A stretch of 10,538 bases of DNA from Treponema sp. (GTDB lineage: Bacteria; Spirochaetota; Spirochaetia; Treponematales; Rectinemataceae): positions 1 to 10,538 of the forward strand of contig JAAYWE010000039.1 in the NCBI GenBank assembly GCA_012516755.1, in the 5' to 3' direction. Shown in pieces: positions 1-6,208 of this stretch; within the stretch, counting starts at the first letter, position 1, and each line of letters starts with the position of its first letter. The notes beneath the pieces are model-generated. The model was given only the letters and a program-made list of their open reading frames with translations, did no database searches and had not been told where the DNA came from. The translations under genes were made by a program, and so were the position numbers.

Positions 1-860
1 TATTCAGCAAGGCTGATCGAGAAGCCCTCGGTCAGTATGTCGTTCGCGGCGCTACCTGTGCAGAAAAAATCCAGTATGATCCAGCTTCCGACACCGTATT
101 CTGGACAGCTGCACCTAAGGGTTTCTACAAAGGAAAAACAGAGACCTTCAAGGGTTTTGAATTCGTTGACCAGCTTGTGGCCCATTTACCACCGCGAAGA
201 GTGCAACTGGTTCGTCGTTATGGGGTATATGCAGGAAAAGTTCGTAAGCAGTGGCAAGAACGTCCCAGTATTAACCGCCTTGCACCCGAGGGTTGGCAAA
301 AAAGGCATCCTGACAAGTCTCTGATTGTGCAGAAATCGCCGCAAGAAAGCGAGGAAACTGACCAAGCTCCCGATGCTTGGTCTAAGCTGCGGCGGCAAAG
401 CTGGGCACGGTTGTTACAAAAAGTCTACGAGGTCGATCCTTTCGTGTGCCCGAAGTGCCAGGGGATAATGTCGGTTGTGGCGATAATCGAGGATCCCAAG
501 GAGCTTGCCAAGATTATTACCTGGGCAAAGCAGCAGGAACGGGAGCATCCAGTGGCCGTCTGTGCTCGTTCACCTCCTGAGCTTGCTCTGGTGTCGGTAT
601 AATACCCAAAAACGAAGGTTATGCGGAACATGATAACACCTCAAAATCGTTGCTTATACAGCTTCGGGGGAGGTATACCTTGGAACTTTGTCAGATTGGC
701 GCAAATCAGGGCTTTACGGCACAAACTGACTGGGATTATACTTCGCCCAGTCGGCGTTGCCGAAAAATTGTGATTGGATCAGTTGTTCGGGCTGTAAAAA
801 GTCATAGTTCGGGGAAAAAACCGAATTTTGACCCAAAACCGCAAAAATCCCGAAATGACA
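1..860 (+). mobile_element. IS91-like (HUH/Y2) rolling-circle element, 3' part with its terminal end
   Basis: The transposase gene fragment at 3-602 and the noncoding tail after it form the right-hand (origin-side) part of an IS91-family element; the left end is outside the window. The inferred right end is position 860. The response regulator similarity read from the other side stops there, and the next four bases, 861-864, are GTTC, the tetranucleotide (GAAC on the other strand) known to border the origin end of IS91. The tail holds short inverted repeats typical of rolling-circle ends: CGGC/GCCG around 753-763, TTCGG/CCGAA at 808-825, and two TTCGGG copies (786-791, 808-813) that are complementary to CCCGAA at 849-854. 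The exact end is inferred from these signals, not from comparison with another copy. Confidence 0.72.
3..602 (+). CDS. IS91-family transposase, C-terminal part (5' end outside window)
   Basis: This is the C-terminal 199 residues of a Y2-type (HUH) transposase, which nicks and joins single-stranded DNA during rolling-circle transposition. The reading frame is open from the window edge. It contains the family pattern of a tyrosine helix (QYVVRG, Tyr codon 36-38), then FEFVDQLVAHLPPRRVQLVRRYGVYAGKVR, then the tail motif EVDPFVCPKCQGIMSVVAIIEDP with a CxxC pair. The HUH metal-binding motif lies upstream, outside the window. Four residues before the visible tyrosine there is alanine, so only one of the two usual tyrosines is seen, as in ISCR-type relatives. 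The internal ATG at 177 is not the true start, because the family similarity continues well before it. The gene stops with TAA at 600-602. Confidence 0.88.
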   Translation, partial: FSKADREALGQYVVRGATCAEKIQYDPASDTVFWTAAPKGFYKGKTETFKGFEFVDQLVAHLPPRRVQLVRRYGVYAGKVRKQWQERPSINRLAPEGWQKRHPDKSLIVQKSPQESEETDQAPDAWSKLRRQSWARLLQKVYEVDPFVCPKCQGIMSVVAIIEDPKELAKIITWAKQQEREHPVAVCARSPPELALVSV

Positions 861-1303
861 GTTCCTATCAGTTTTATTGAAATTCTGCAGGTCTCCGTAT
901 TTGGAAAAGTATTACTCTTTTTTGATATTTCCAGCATCTTATATATGCGCTGAAAAGTAGATTTTACTCTTTCCTCATCAATTGGCTTTAATATGTAATC
1001 GAAAGCATACAGTTTGAATGCATCAAGAGAATATTCCTGATGTGCGGTTATAAATACTATTGCTAAATCCGGCTTTATTTCTCTCAGCCTCTCAGCTAAC
1101 TCTATTCCTTTAATATCAGGTAACTCAATATCCAGAAAAGCTAAATCCGGGTTATGCTCTCTTACAAGTGCTATTGCATCTTTAGCATTATCTGCTGCTC
1201 CTATAACCAGAGCCCTTTCAAGCTTACTAAGAATCGAGCAGAGTAACAGCATTACTCCAGGTTCATCATCAGCCATTACAACTTTAACCGGCAACAAACT
1301 CAC
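861..1303 (-). pseudogene. LytTR-type response regulator, truncated by the IS91-like element
   Basis: This is a receiver domain of a two-component response regulator. Numbering from the GTG at 1303, the acidic pair is D12-D13, the phosphorylated aspartate is D58 (LAFLDIELPD), with T86 (FITAH) and K106 (ILKPI); all the catalytic residues are present. The FKLYAFDYILKPI pattern is typical of receivers joined to LytTR DNA-binding domains. After a short linker, the residues RISIKLIGT look like the first LytTR strand. The similarity ends exactly there, and the frame runs on into IS sequence to a stop at 779. The gene has thus lost nearly all of its DNA-binding domain and probably cannot regulate transcription. 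The start is uncertain: GTG at 1306 or 1303, or TTG at 1297; an AAAGGA lies just upstream. It sits behind a c-di-GMP riboswitch in the same direction. Confidence 0.82.
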
Positions 1304-1324
1304 CACATCCTTTCAGGATTCCTT

Positions 1325-1359
1325 GGCAAACTTGCAAACACCTTTCCGGCAAATCATAG
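1325..1359 (-). promoter_or_regulatory. Leader segments that mimic or pair with riboswitch P1 strands
   Basis: Two stretches of the leader between the aptamer and the response regulator relate to the aptamer itself. Bases 1325-1334 are an exact 10-base inverted repeat of 1524-1533, so the RNA segment CAAGUUUGCC can pair with GGCAAACUUG, the 5' strand of aptamer P1. Bases 1344-1359 equal 1456-1464 joined to 1472-1478, so they repeat the aptamer's 3' P1 strand with seven bases removed. Both could compete for the aptamer's 5' strand, as an expression platform would. The repeats are seen directly; the switching role is inferred. Confidence 0.45.
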
Positions 1360-1410
1360 TCATAATGGCTCGAAGTCGTTACTATAAGTAATACAGGTTA
1401 TATACATAAA

Positions 1411-1442
1411 GGCTCACGGATGTTATAAAACACCAATGAGCC
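1411..1442 (-). terminator. Hairpin after the riboswitch, possible expression-platform terminator
   Basis: The outer six base pairs (GGCTCA/TGAGCC) and an inner six-pair stem (GGTGTT/AACATC, one wobble) are separated by a two-base mismatch. On the minus strand the hairpin is followed by a weak T-rich run (TTTATG). It lies just downstream of the c-di-GMP aptamer and about 105 bases before the response regulator start. This is the expected place for a riboswitch terminator, but the T-run is poor, so it may act only as a structural element. Confidence 0.45.
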
Positions 1443-1457
1443 TAAAGCAACTTAGTT

Positions 1458-1540
1458 CCGGCAACCCGGCCATCATAGCGGTAAACCGCTTTAGACCCGA
1501 GGCTTTGCGTCCTTGTCTTTCAACAAGTTTGCCTTTATCG
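1458..1540 (-). promoter_or_regulatory. Cyclic-di-GMP-I (GEMM-I) riboswitch aptamer
   Basis: Read on the minus strand, this matches the class I c-di-GMP aptamer. It opens with AAAGGCAAAC, then a stem CTTGT/ACAAG closed by a GAAA tetraloop, then the hallmark GGACGCAAAGCC core, the GGGTCTAAA joint, a second hairpin GCGG-TTTA-CCGC, then ATGATGGCCGGG and a closing TTGCCGG that pairs with the opening GGCAA. The aptamer senses the second messenger c-di-GMP and normally controls the gene downstream, here the response regulator starting near 1303. A promoter lies just upstream of it. The call rests on the conserved core and both stems, and is strong without a database search. Confidence 0.93.
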
Positions 1541-1572
1541 ATTATATTTATTTTGATCACACTTACTATTAT

Positions 1573-1601
1573 ATACTAAAAGCTATGTTGAAATTTGTCA
1601 A
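1573..1601 (-). promoter_or_regulatory. Sigma-70-type promoter for the riboswitch transcript
   Basis: On the minus strand there is a perfect TTGACA (1596-1601), a 17-base spacer, and TAGTAT (1573-1578) as the -10 box. A better TATAAT (1568-1573) also occurs, but at a 22-base spacing. Transcription would start about 25 bases before the riboswitch aptamer, which is the expected layout. Confidence 0.55.
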
Positions 1602-1657
1602 AGCTTGCTCAAATAATTGAGAAATCCTTTAATCTTTTATATGGTGTCATACAATTA

Positions 1658-2059
1658 CTATTTGTGATTTTTAAACTCCTCATACTCCTTTAAAATATCT
1701 TCAGGTTTCTCAAATTGCATTCTTCCTGGCTGAGCGTCAAACATATTCTGTATATCAACAAATGCACCCATTGCATTCAATGCAAGTGTAAGTTCCTCGG
1801 TAGCTTTTTCTGTGTCCTGATGACTAATCGCTTCCATGGCACTTTTTATAAGATACCTTACATCATCTGCCCATATAGCATATCTTGAAAAGGTAGCAAC
1901 ATTGTTTCCATCGCGCTGGTCAAAGGCTGCTCTCTCCAGCCGGGAATAAATATATTCTTCTGTATTTCCATTATAATGCTTCAATTTACAAAATGCTTCA
2001 CTCTTACCAAGAGAAGAATAGAACTTAAGAACAGCCCTAATATTATCTGTTAGTTCCAT
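1658..2059 (-). CDS. Hypothetical protein, last gene of the HD/nuclease operon
   Basis: This 133-residue protein has no family I recognise. It is predicted mostly alpha-helical, acidic at its C-terminus (EKPEDILKEYEEF), with no signal peptide or membrane segment. A central stretch around residues 45-60 (AAFDQRDGNNVATFSRYAIWADDVRYL) is the most distinctive part. The ATG at 2059 is well placed behind AAGGTGAGG. It begins 25 bases after the 177-residue gene ends, on the same strand, so it is probably cotranscribed with the nuclease and HD genes. No clear terminator follows; the next features downstream are the promoter and riboswitch of another unit. It might be a small regulator or partner of the cluster, but nothing in the sequence proves this. 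Confidence 0.7.
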   Translation of the reverse strand: MELTDNIRAVLKFYSSLGKSEAFCKLKHYNGNTEEYIYSRLERAAFDQRDGNNVATFSRYAIWADDVRYLIKSAMEAISHQDTEKATEELTLALNAMGAFVDIQNMFDAQPGRMQFEKPEDILKEYEEFKNHK

Positions 2060-2084
2060 CCAACCTCACCTTCCCCTATAGAAA

Positions 2085-2618
2085 TTAAATCTCTTTCAAC
2101 GGTTTAATTATCTTTTCCATCAAGATTTCATCATCTGTAATGCTAATAAGTGGTAAACTAAAAATGTACGCTTCATCAATATACTTGCATTCTTCGGATC
2201 GGAAGTTATTAACCTTTCCATCTAATTCATATTTATTGCCTTCATTCACATCGTTCCAGGAAAACCAGATATTCCATAAATCCCAATGATCCCTTTTATC
2301 TATGTCAGAGTATATAATCTTCCCGACAGTAATAATTGGCTGCTCAACTTCATCTCCCCAAAAAGTAATTGTAATGCATTTATTAACCATTTTTTCTTTG
2401 CCGCTTTGATAAACACGGAAAATAGCTTCTGGCAGCCATCTTTCAGGCTCCTGCAAGCTTGCACTTACATCTTTCGTAATCCTATTGCCATACAGGTTAC
2501 TCCATTCAGGAGCCAGCTGGTTATCAATCTTAAATATTAATCGCTGGCATTCCTTAAAAACCTGTTGAATATATTGAAAAGCTGATGTAATTTGCTGACC
2601 TTTTTGAATATCACTCAT
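2085..2618 (-). CDS. Hypothetical protein, translationally coupled to the nuclease gene
   Basis: This 177-residue protein has no family I recognise. The N-terminal half begins with a helix (QQITSAFQYIQQVFKECQRLIFKID). The middle is rich in aromatic residues and looks like beta strands (CITITFWGD, then DHWDLWNIWFSWNDVNEG). The C-terminus (SITDDEILMEKIIKPLKEI) is helical. It is soluble, with no signal peptide or membrane segment. The ATG at 2618 lies inside the end of the nuclease gene: the two overlap by eight bases, and the GGGGGAG binding site is within the last nuclease codons. Such coupling implies similar amounts of both proteins and perhaps a complex. A partner, inhibitor or specificity subunit of the nuclease are guesses that could be tested. 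Confidence 0.75.
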   Translation of the reverse strand: MSDIQKGQQITSAFQYIQQVFKECQRLIFKIDNQLAPEWSNLYGNRITKDVSASLQEPERWLPEAIFRVYQSGKEKMVNKCITITFWGDEVEQPIITVGKIIYSDIDKRDHWDLWNIWFSWNDVNEGNKYELDGKVNNFRSEECKYIDEAYIFSLPLISITDDEILMEKIIKPLKEI

Positions 2619-3453
2619 ACTGACTCCCCCTATAAAAGATATTTTTATCTATTCTAATATTTAAGTTGCTCAATTGATCAAAATAAGTATTCTTCTCCAT
2701 AATACACTTACCATCATTGTAAAAAATCGGATACGGTAATGAAAACGCTGAACTCAAAGACTCATCCGGTAAAGATATCCCCGAGAAATCACGTAACCCC
2801 AACTTTTCCATGTATTTCATCAGATCAAATACTATATCTATTTCATATGATGAAAAGTATGGGTACATTTTCTCAAGTGTCTTGTACAATTGATGCCATC
2901 TGAGATGAAATACGTTTTCTTTTATTTCATTATGTTTACTCTGTATTAATTGAGTAGTTGCCATAATATCAGAATATGCTTCAGCTTCAGTTAAATAAAT
3001 AATATAGCCCTTTTTGCCCCTAAAGCTGGAGACTGATGATTCTGTAAAATTCTCTATGTCAGAATTTATTGCTTCGAAATAACGCGCTAATTGATCGTTT
3101 TCATCTATTCCACTCTTCCCGGATTTGAATTTCGCTTCAACAACAAGAAGTAAATCGTCAAGGCCATGTACATGATCTCTGAAAATAAGGATTAAATCCG
3201 GCTCTCCATAATTTTGATTCCAGGCCCAGAATATATACTCCACTTCCCGGTAACACCTCAGCTCAATTCCTTCAATATTTAGTTTTTCCCAAAGTGTAGT
3301 TCTTTCCTTGTCATATAAAAAAGCTGACTCAATAAAGGGAATCAATACCATATCTGACCTTAAGTATTTTAACAAACCAAAAATCGTTGAGGTCAAGATA
3401 TCCTCCGTATACTCGTAACCTAACGATTTACCACCAAGTACAGCTTGTATCAA
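2611..3453 (-). CDS. PD-(D/E)XK nuclease-family protein
   Basis: This 280-residue protein has the core of the PD-(D/E)XK nuclease fold, a metal-dependent DNA or RNA cleaving fold found in restriction, repair and defence proteins. The visible active-site pattern is EPD (D86, in NYGEPDLILIF) followed on the next strand by VVEAKFKSG (E106 and K108). An N-terminal helix TEDILTSTIFGLLKYL supplies the acidic residue (E17) often seen before the core. After the core, ENDQLARYFEAI is the usual helix, and IYLTEAEAY a following strand. The start is TTG at 3453, supported by a strong GGGGGTGA five to ten bases upstream; the next ATG would remove the helix. It stops eight bases inside the next gene. The real substrate cannot be read from the sequence. 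Catalytic residues are intact, so it is likely active. Confidence 0.8.
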   Translation of the reverse strand: MIQAVLGGKSLGYEYTEDILTSTIFGLLKYLRSDMVLIPFIESAFLYDKERTTLWEKLNIEGIELRCYREVEYIFWAWNQNYGEPDLILIFRDHVHGLDDLLLVVEAKFKSGKSGIDENDQLARYFEAINSDIENFTESSVSSFRGKKGYIIYLTEAEAYSDIMATTQLIQSKHNEIKENVFHLRWHQLYKTLEKMYPYFSSYEIDIVFDLMKYMEKLGLRDFSGISLPDESLSSAFSLPYPIFYNDGKCIMEKNTYFDQLSNLNIRIDKNIFYRGSQYE

Positions 3454-3493
3454 ATTATCACCCCCTGCTTAACACACAATAATATAGAACTAA

Positions 3494-3700
3494 TTACTTA
3501 TTTTTAAAAATCTTGAAAAGATCGAACATACTAAAAGTAGTTTTGTTATAGATCCTATTATACGCAGCCTTTTTGGGGTTCGTAAGCCAGCCCCAGCCCC
3601 TTGGTGCTTTCAAGCCTAAGCTATGACGTATATATCTTTTTACGCTTGTTCTTGCTGCAATACTCTTTCTAATACTTGGTTTTCTCATACCAAACTTCAT
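3494..3700 (-). CDS. Small basic phage-type protein
   Basis: This is a 68-residue, strongly basic protein with many Lys and Arg residues, the segment GWGWLTNPKKAAYNRIYNKTTF and an aromatic C-terminus. Short proteins of this pattern (RKSIAARTS, then GW-NPKKA-YN--YN-TTF) occur in Firmicutes phages and integrative elements; I know of no proven function. An ATG 18 bases upstream of the frame's own first start (3718) was not used, because the ATG at 3700 has an ideal AGAGGTGA binding site, which overlaps the stop codon of the HD gene. The two genes are therefore coupled. The charge suggests nucleic acid binding, but that is an inference. Confidence 0.72.
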   Translation of the reverse strand: MKFGMRKPSIRKSIAARTSVKRYIRHSLGLKAPRGWGWLTNPKKAAYNRIYNKTTFSMFDLFKIFKNK

Positions 3701-3704
3701 AAAA

Positions 3705-4283
3705 TCACCTCTTCTCAATTACAAACCCGCTCCAACTATCTGCATATTGTAAAAGCAGTGTAAGTGGTTTTTCATGTGTAGCACAAGAACGGTTATCTTC
3801 TACATACTGTCCATCATGATAAACAATCGCCTGGACTTCTTCCTCTGTAAGGCTGATATATTTGAGAGCCAGGTATATACTCCTGACCGGAACACTTAAA
3901 TATGTAAGTTCGGAATTAAAACGATATGGATAATCCGGTTTGTACCCATACATTTTCTGCTTTTCGGAAGGTTCATTTCTAATATACTGGGGATTCCCAG
4001 GCATACCCACTTTGCCTAAATCATGCAATAGAGCCACAATCACACAACTTTCATCTGTAATTTCCGGAGCAATGGCAGCCTTTACTTTAAGTATTGTTTC
4101 AGCAACATTTATAGAGTGCTCTAAAAGCCCTCCCTCTTTGCAAAGATGATATTTAGTACTTGCAGGTGCAGTAAGCCAAGTGGTTTCTTTTTCAATAAAA
4201 CTGATTAGTCTGTCAAATTGCTCTTTTCTCTCTGAAACAATAGACTTCAAATATTTATATCTTTCCAAAACACTCTTATCCAT
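3705..4283 (-). CDS. HD-domain phosphohydrolase
   Basis: This 192-residue protein carries a full set of HD-superfamily metal ligands: H56 in EGGLLEHS, H87-D88 in LLHDLGK, H156 in YHDGQY and D182 in LQYADSW. The HLCKEGGLLEHS and LLHDLGKVG pattern most resembles the HD domain of YhaM-type 3'-5' exoribonucleases and phage-borne HD hydrolases, although the N-terminal OB-fold of YhaM is absent. It likely hydrolyses a phosphoester of a nucleotide or nucleic acid in the cytoplasm. The start was moved from TTG at 4298 to ATG at 4283, which follows GGGAAAG at a normal distance. It is the first gene of a five-gene minus-strand operon and ends in the binding site of the next gene. No clear promoter could be fixed in the 200 bases upstream. 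Confidence 0.85.
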   Translation of the reverse strand: MDKSVLERYKYLKSIVSERKEQFDRLISFIEKETTWLTAPASTKYHLCKEGGLLEHSINVAETILKVKAAIAPEITDESCVIVALLHDLGKVGMPGNPQYIRNEPSEKQKMYGYKPDYPYRFNSELTYLSVPVRSIYLALKYISLTEEEVQAIVYHDGQYVEDNRSCATHEKPLTLLLQYADSWSGFVIEKR

Positions 4284-4482
4284 ATCATTCTTTCCCAACT
4301 ATAAATATTAGATTGCATTAATCTTCACAATAATTTCAGTGCGCCGGTGTTGCCGTTGATATTTTTTTCTTAAATCTTTTACCCTCCCCTGAAATAATAA
4401 TATCAAATAATGTGTACTATAAACCGGACAGTTGTCTATCGATATAGATTATCATCCTTCATTTACCTTCTTCACCTAATTA
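4284..4482. other. AT-rich intergenic region upstream of the operon
   Basis: This stretch separates the end of the WYL-type remnant from the HD gene. It must hold the operon promoter if the operon has its own. The best minus-strand candidate is TTGTGA, 17 bases, TATTTA near 4305-4335, which is weak. It spans a short palindrome AGATT-AATGC-AATCT that could be an operator. I see no gene here. Confidence 0.35.
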
Positions 4483-4572
4483 TTATTCATATTGCCTCAA
4501 AGAATCCTGTAAATAGAATTTGTATTCTTCAATAACACTCTCGGGTGAAAGTATCTTTACCTTGCTGGTTAG
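4483..4572 (-). pseudogene. C-terminal remnant of a WYL-domain-like regulator, cut by IS256
   Basis: The last 29 residues of a minus-strand gene remain: LTSKVKILSPESVIEEYKFYLQDSLRQYE. The pattern V-I-LSPESVIEE-----L---L-QY is the typical C-terminal tail of WYL-domain transcription regulators, which bind ligands or nucleic acid strands and often head defence operons (BrxR, CapW and relatives). The frame continues backwards only into IS256 sequence, so the rest of the gene is gone. It points in the same direction as the HD/nuclease operon and lies 200 bases upstream, so it may once have regulated it. The remnant is short, so the family call is moderate. Confidence 0.5.
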
Positions 4573-4581
4573 TGTACAATT

Positions 4582-4594
4582 TTTTCTGTAAATT
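4582..4594 (+). repeat. IS256 left inverted repeat core
   Basis: This 13-base segment is the exact reverse complement of 5840-5852 and forms the left terminal repeat of the IS256-type element. Confidence 0.75.
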
Positions 4595-4661
4595 GGGTTG
4601 AAAAAAGCAGGCCGATCGGGCTCAAATGGTGAGTGACTAAACAAACCATAAGGAGAACCCG

Positions 4662-5864
4662 ATGGCCTACGAAACAGAGTATACACTTTTAGAGGATGTT
4701 ATCCAGATGTTGGCGGCGAATGGAGACAACAAATTTTCCCGCGTTATCGAGAAGGTAATCAATGAGGCCATGAAGCTCGAGCGAGCGAAAGTATTGAATG
4801 CCGAACCTTACGAGCGGACGGGGGGACGTACCGGATACGCCAATGGCTTCAAGGATAAAACGCTCGCACTGGCAACAGGCAAGGTATTACTGAAAATCCC
4901 GCAAGTACGGGGTTTTGAGTTCTACCCTAGCTGCATCGAAAAGGGGATTCGCAGCGAGCGTGCCCTCAAGCTGGCAATAGCTGAAATGTATGTCAAAGGC
5001 GTAAGTACTCGCCGCGTATCGGATATCGTCGAGATCCTGTGCGGTACCGAAGTAAGCTCCTCACAGGTAAGCCGCCTGGGTAAGGAACTGGACAAAGAGG
5101 TCTCTGCCTGGAGAGCTCTGCCCTTAGGACAGATCCAGTATCTTGTACTTGATGCAACATACGAGTCGGTCCGTGAAGACGCTTCAGTCGTCAAACAAGC
5201 CCTTCTCGTGGCAATAGGCGTAGATTACAACGGCAATCGGCACATTTTGGACACTGCGGTCGCTGGGAGCGAAGCCGAAATCAACTGGCGCAACTTCCTC
5301 GAAGGGCTCATCCGCCGCGGCATGCACGGGCTGCAGATGATAACCAGCGACGACCATGTGGGGCTCCGCGCGGCTATCAATGCGGTATTCCCCGGCATAC
5401 TCTGGCAGGGTTGTCAGTTCCACTTGCAACAGAATGCTCGTGCATATGTCTCTCGGAAAGACGATATCCCGGTCGTTACCAACGACATCCGCAAGGTGTT
5501 CAATGCGCCCGACAGGGAGAACGCCGAGCGCTATCTAAAGCAGCTTGTAGACAAGTATCAGAAAACCAACCCTCGCCTTGCCGCGTGGGCGGATGAAAAC
5601 ATTCGGGAAGGGCTAAGTGTCTTTTCAATACCCCAAAATCACAGGAGGAAACTGCGGACATCGAATCTGGCAGAACGCCAGATGAAAGAGATCAACAGGC
5701 GGACAAAGGTAGTCGGGGTATTCCCGAATGCAGACAGCTTGCTCCGCCTCGCCGCTTCCATGTTGATCGAGCAAAACGATCAATGGCAGAGCGAAAAACG
5801 TTACTTGCCGGAGTCTGACGATCGACCTGCTTTAACTGAAATTTACAGAAAAGGGGTTGCATAA
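4662..5864 (+). CDS. IS256 (mutator)-family transposase
   Basis: This 400-residue protein has the usual length for the family and is intact. It catalyses cut and copy steps of IS256 transposition by a DDE/RNase H-like fold. Probable catalytic residues are D164 (VLDATYE), D230 (TSDDHVGL) and E338 (SNLAERQMKEINRR). The family motif WQGCQFHLQQN (C-x2-H) lies between the last two, and the N-terminal GRTGYANGFKDKTL and RGFEFYP segments are typical. The ATG at 4662 has AAGGAG seven bases upstream. Its base use is more GC-rich than the DNA on its left. The right terminal repeat overlaps the last codons (EIYRKGVA), which is allowed but uncommon, so the right end may have been altered. Confidence 0.95.
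   Translation: MAYETEYTLLEDVIQMLAANGDNKFSRVIEKVINEAMKLERAKVLNAEPYERTGGRTGYANGFKDKTLALATGKVLLKIPQVRGFEFYPSCIEKGIRSERALKLAIAEMYVKGVSTRRVSDIVEILCGTEVSSSQVSRLGKELDKEVSAWRALPLGQIQYLVLDATYESVREDASVVKQALLVAIGVDYNGNRHILDTAVAGSEAEINWRNFLEGLIRRGMHGLQMITSDDHVGLRAAINAVFPGILWQGCQFHLQQNARAYVSRKDDIPVVTNDIRKVFNAPDRENAERYLKQLVDKYQKTNPRLAAWADENIREGLSVFSIPQNHRRKLRTSNLAERQMKEINRRTKVVGVFPNADSLLRLAASMLIEQNDQWQSEKRYLPESDDRPALTEIYRKGVA
5840..5852 (-). repeat. IS256 right inverted repeat core
   Basis: This 13-base segment is the exact reverse complement of 4582-4594. It falls inside the last codons of the transposase gene. Outside it the match with the left end is weak (GGGGTTGCA against TGTACAATT). Confidence 0.7.
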
Positions 5865-5974
5865 TCTTGATTTCCCTTCCACCCGCCTTTGTTGTTATCA
5901 GCTTTCGGCTTCAGCAATTCCATGCGCTTGAGCATGGCCTTTACATAAGCGTTATGTGCTGGTATTGATGGGAA
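5865..5974 (-). pseudogene. Broken coding remnant next to IS256, unidentified
   Basis: On the minus strand an open stretch reads IPAHNAYVKAMLKRMELLK, then PKADNNKGGWKGNQD, before it enters the IS256 right end. The upstream side is closed by a stop at 5975-5977 and no start codon is seen. The mix of a charged helix and a KGGWKG turn looks like real protein, perhaps phage-type, but I cannot name the family. It does not look like the missing part of the WYL-type gene on the other side of the element. Confidence 0.3.
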
Positions 5975-6208
5975 TTATAGCCATATCGCAAGCGCGTGCA
6001 ATAGTGAGCATCCTTGAGCTATCTGCGGGCAAATTTACAGCAGTACACCGCGCACACGTGTACCGGAATAGGCAATCGCAAAGGTGTATACAAAAAGTAT
6101 ACAGTCATCATGTACTTATCTAACCGCTGAATTGCTAGTTCACGGCCAGTTTTCACATGGTACTACAGGGGTGGTACCGATAATTTTGATGTATTGGCCA
6201 TTCATGCC

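Larger units (their letters stand above)
4573..5864 (+). mobile_element. IS256-family insertion sequence
   Basis: One transposase gene lies between terminal inverted repeats. The best shared core is 13 bases, TTTTCTGTAAATT at 4582-4594 and its exact complement at 5840-5852, followed outward by a looser match that ends near TGTA (4573) on the left and TGCA (5858-5861) on the right. The ends are set from this match and are good to within a few bases. The family normally makes 8-9 base target duplications, but none is visible: the left flank ends CTGGTTAG and the right flank begins TAATCTTG. The two flanks also carry unrelated broken genes. Confidence 0.82.

Noticed and set aside
779..860. C-terminal 27 residues of the response regulator frame
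   Set aside because: They come from IS sequence read in reverse; receiver/LytTR similarity stops at the junction.
650..880. Plus-strand open frame of 76 codons after the transposase gene
   Set aside because: It lies in the noncoding tail of the IS91-like element, crosses the inferred element end at 860 and has no family resemblance or binding site.
3494..3718. ATG at 3718 as start of the small basic protein
   Set aside because: The ATG at 3700 has an ideal binding site at the right distance, and the extra residues overlap the HD gene end.
4340..4372. GC-rich stretch followed by a T-run as a plus-strand terminator
   Set aside because: The stem is only three base pairs and no plus-strand gene lies upstream.
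4573..4686. N-terminal part of the minus-strand frame ending at 4483
   Set aside because: It is IS256 left-end and transposase DNA read backward; only the last 29 codons belong to the older gene.
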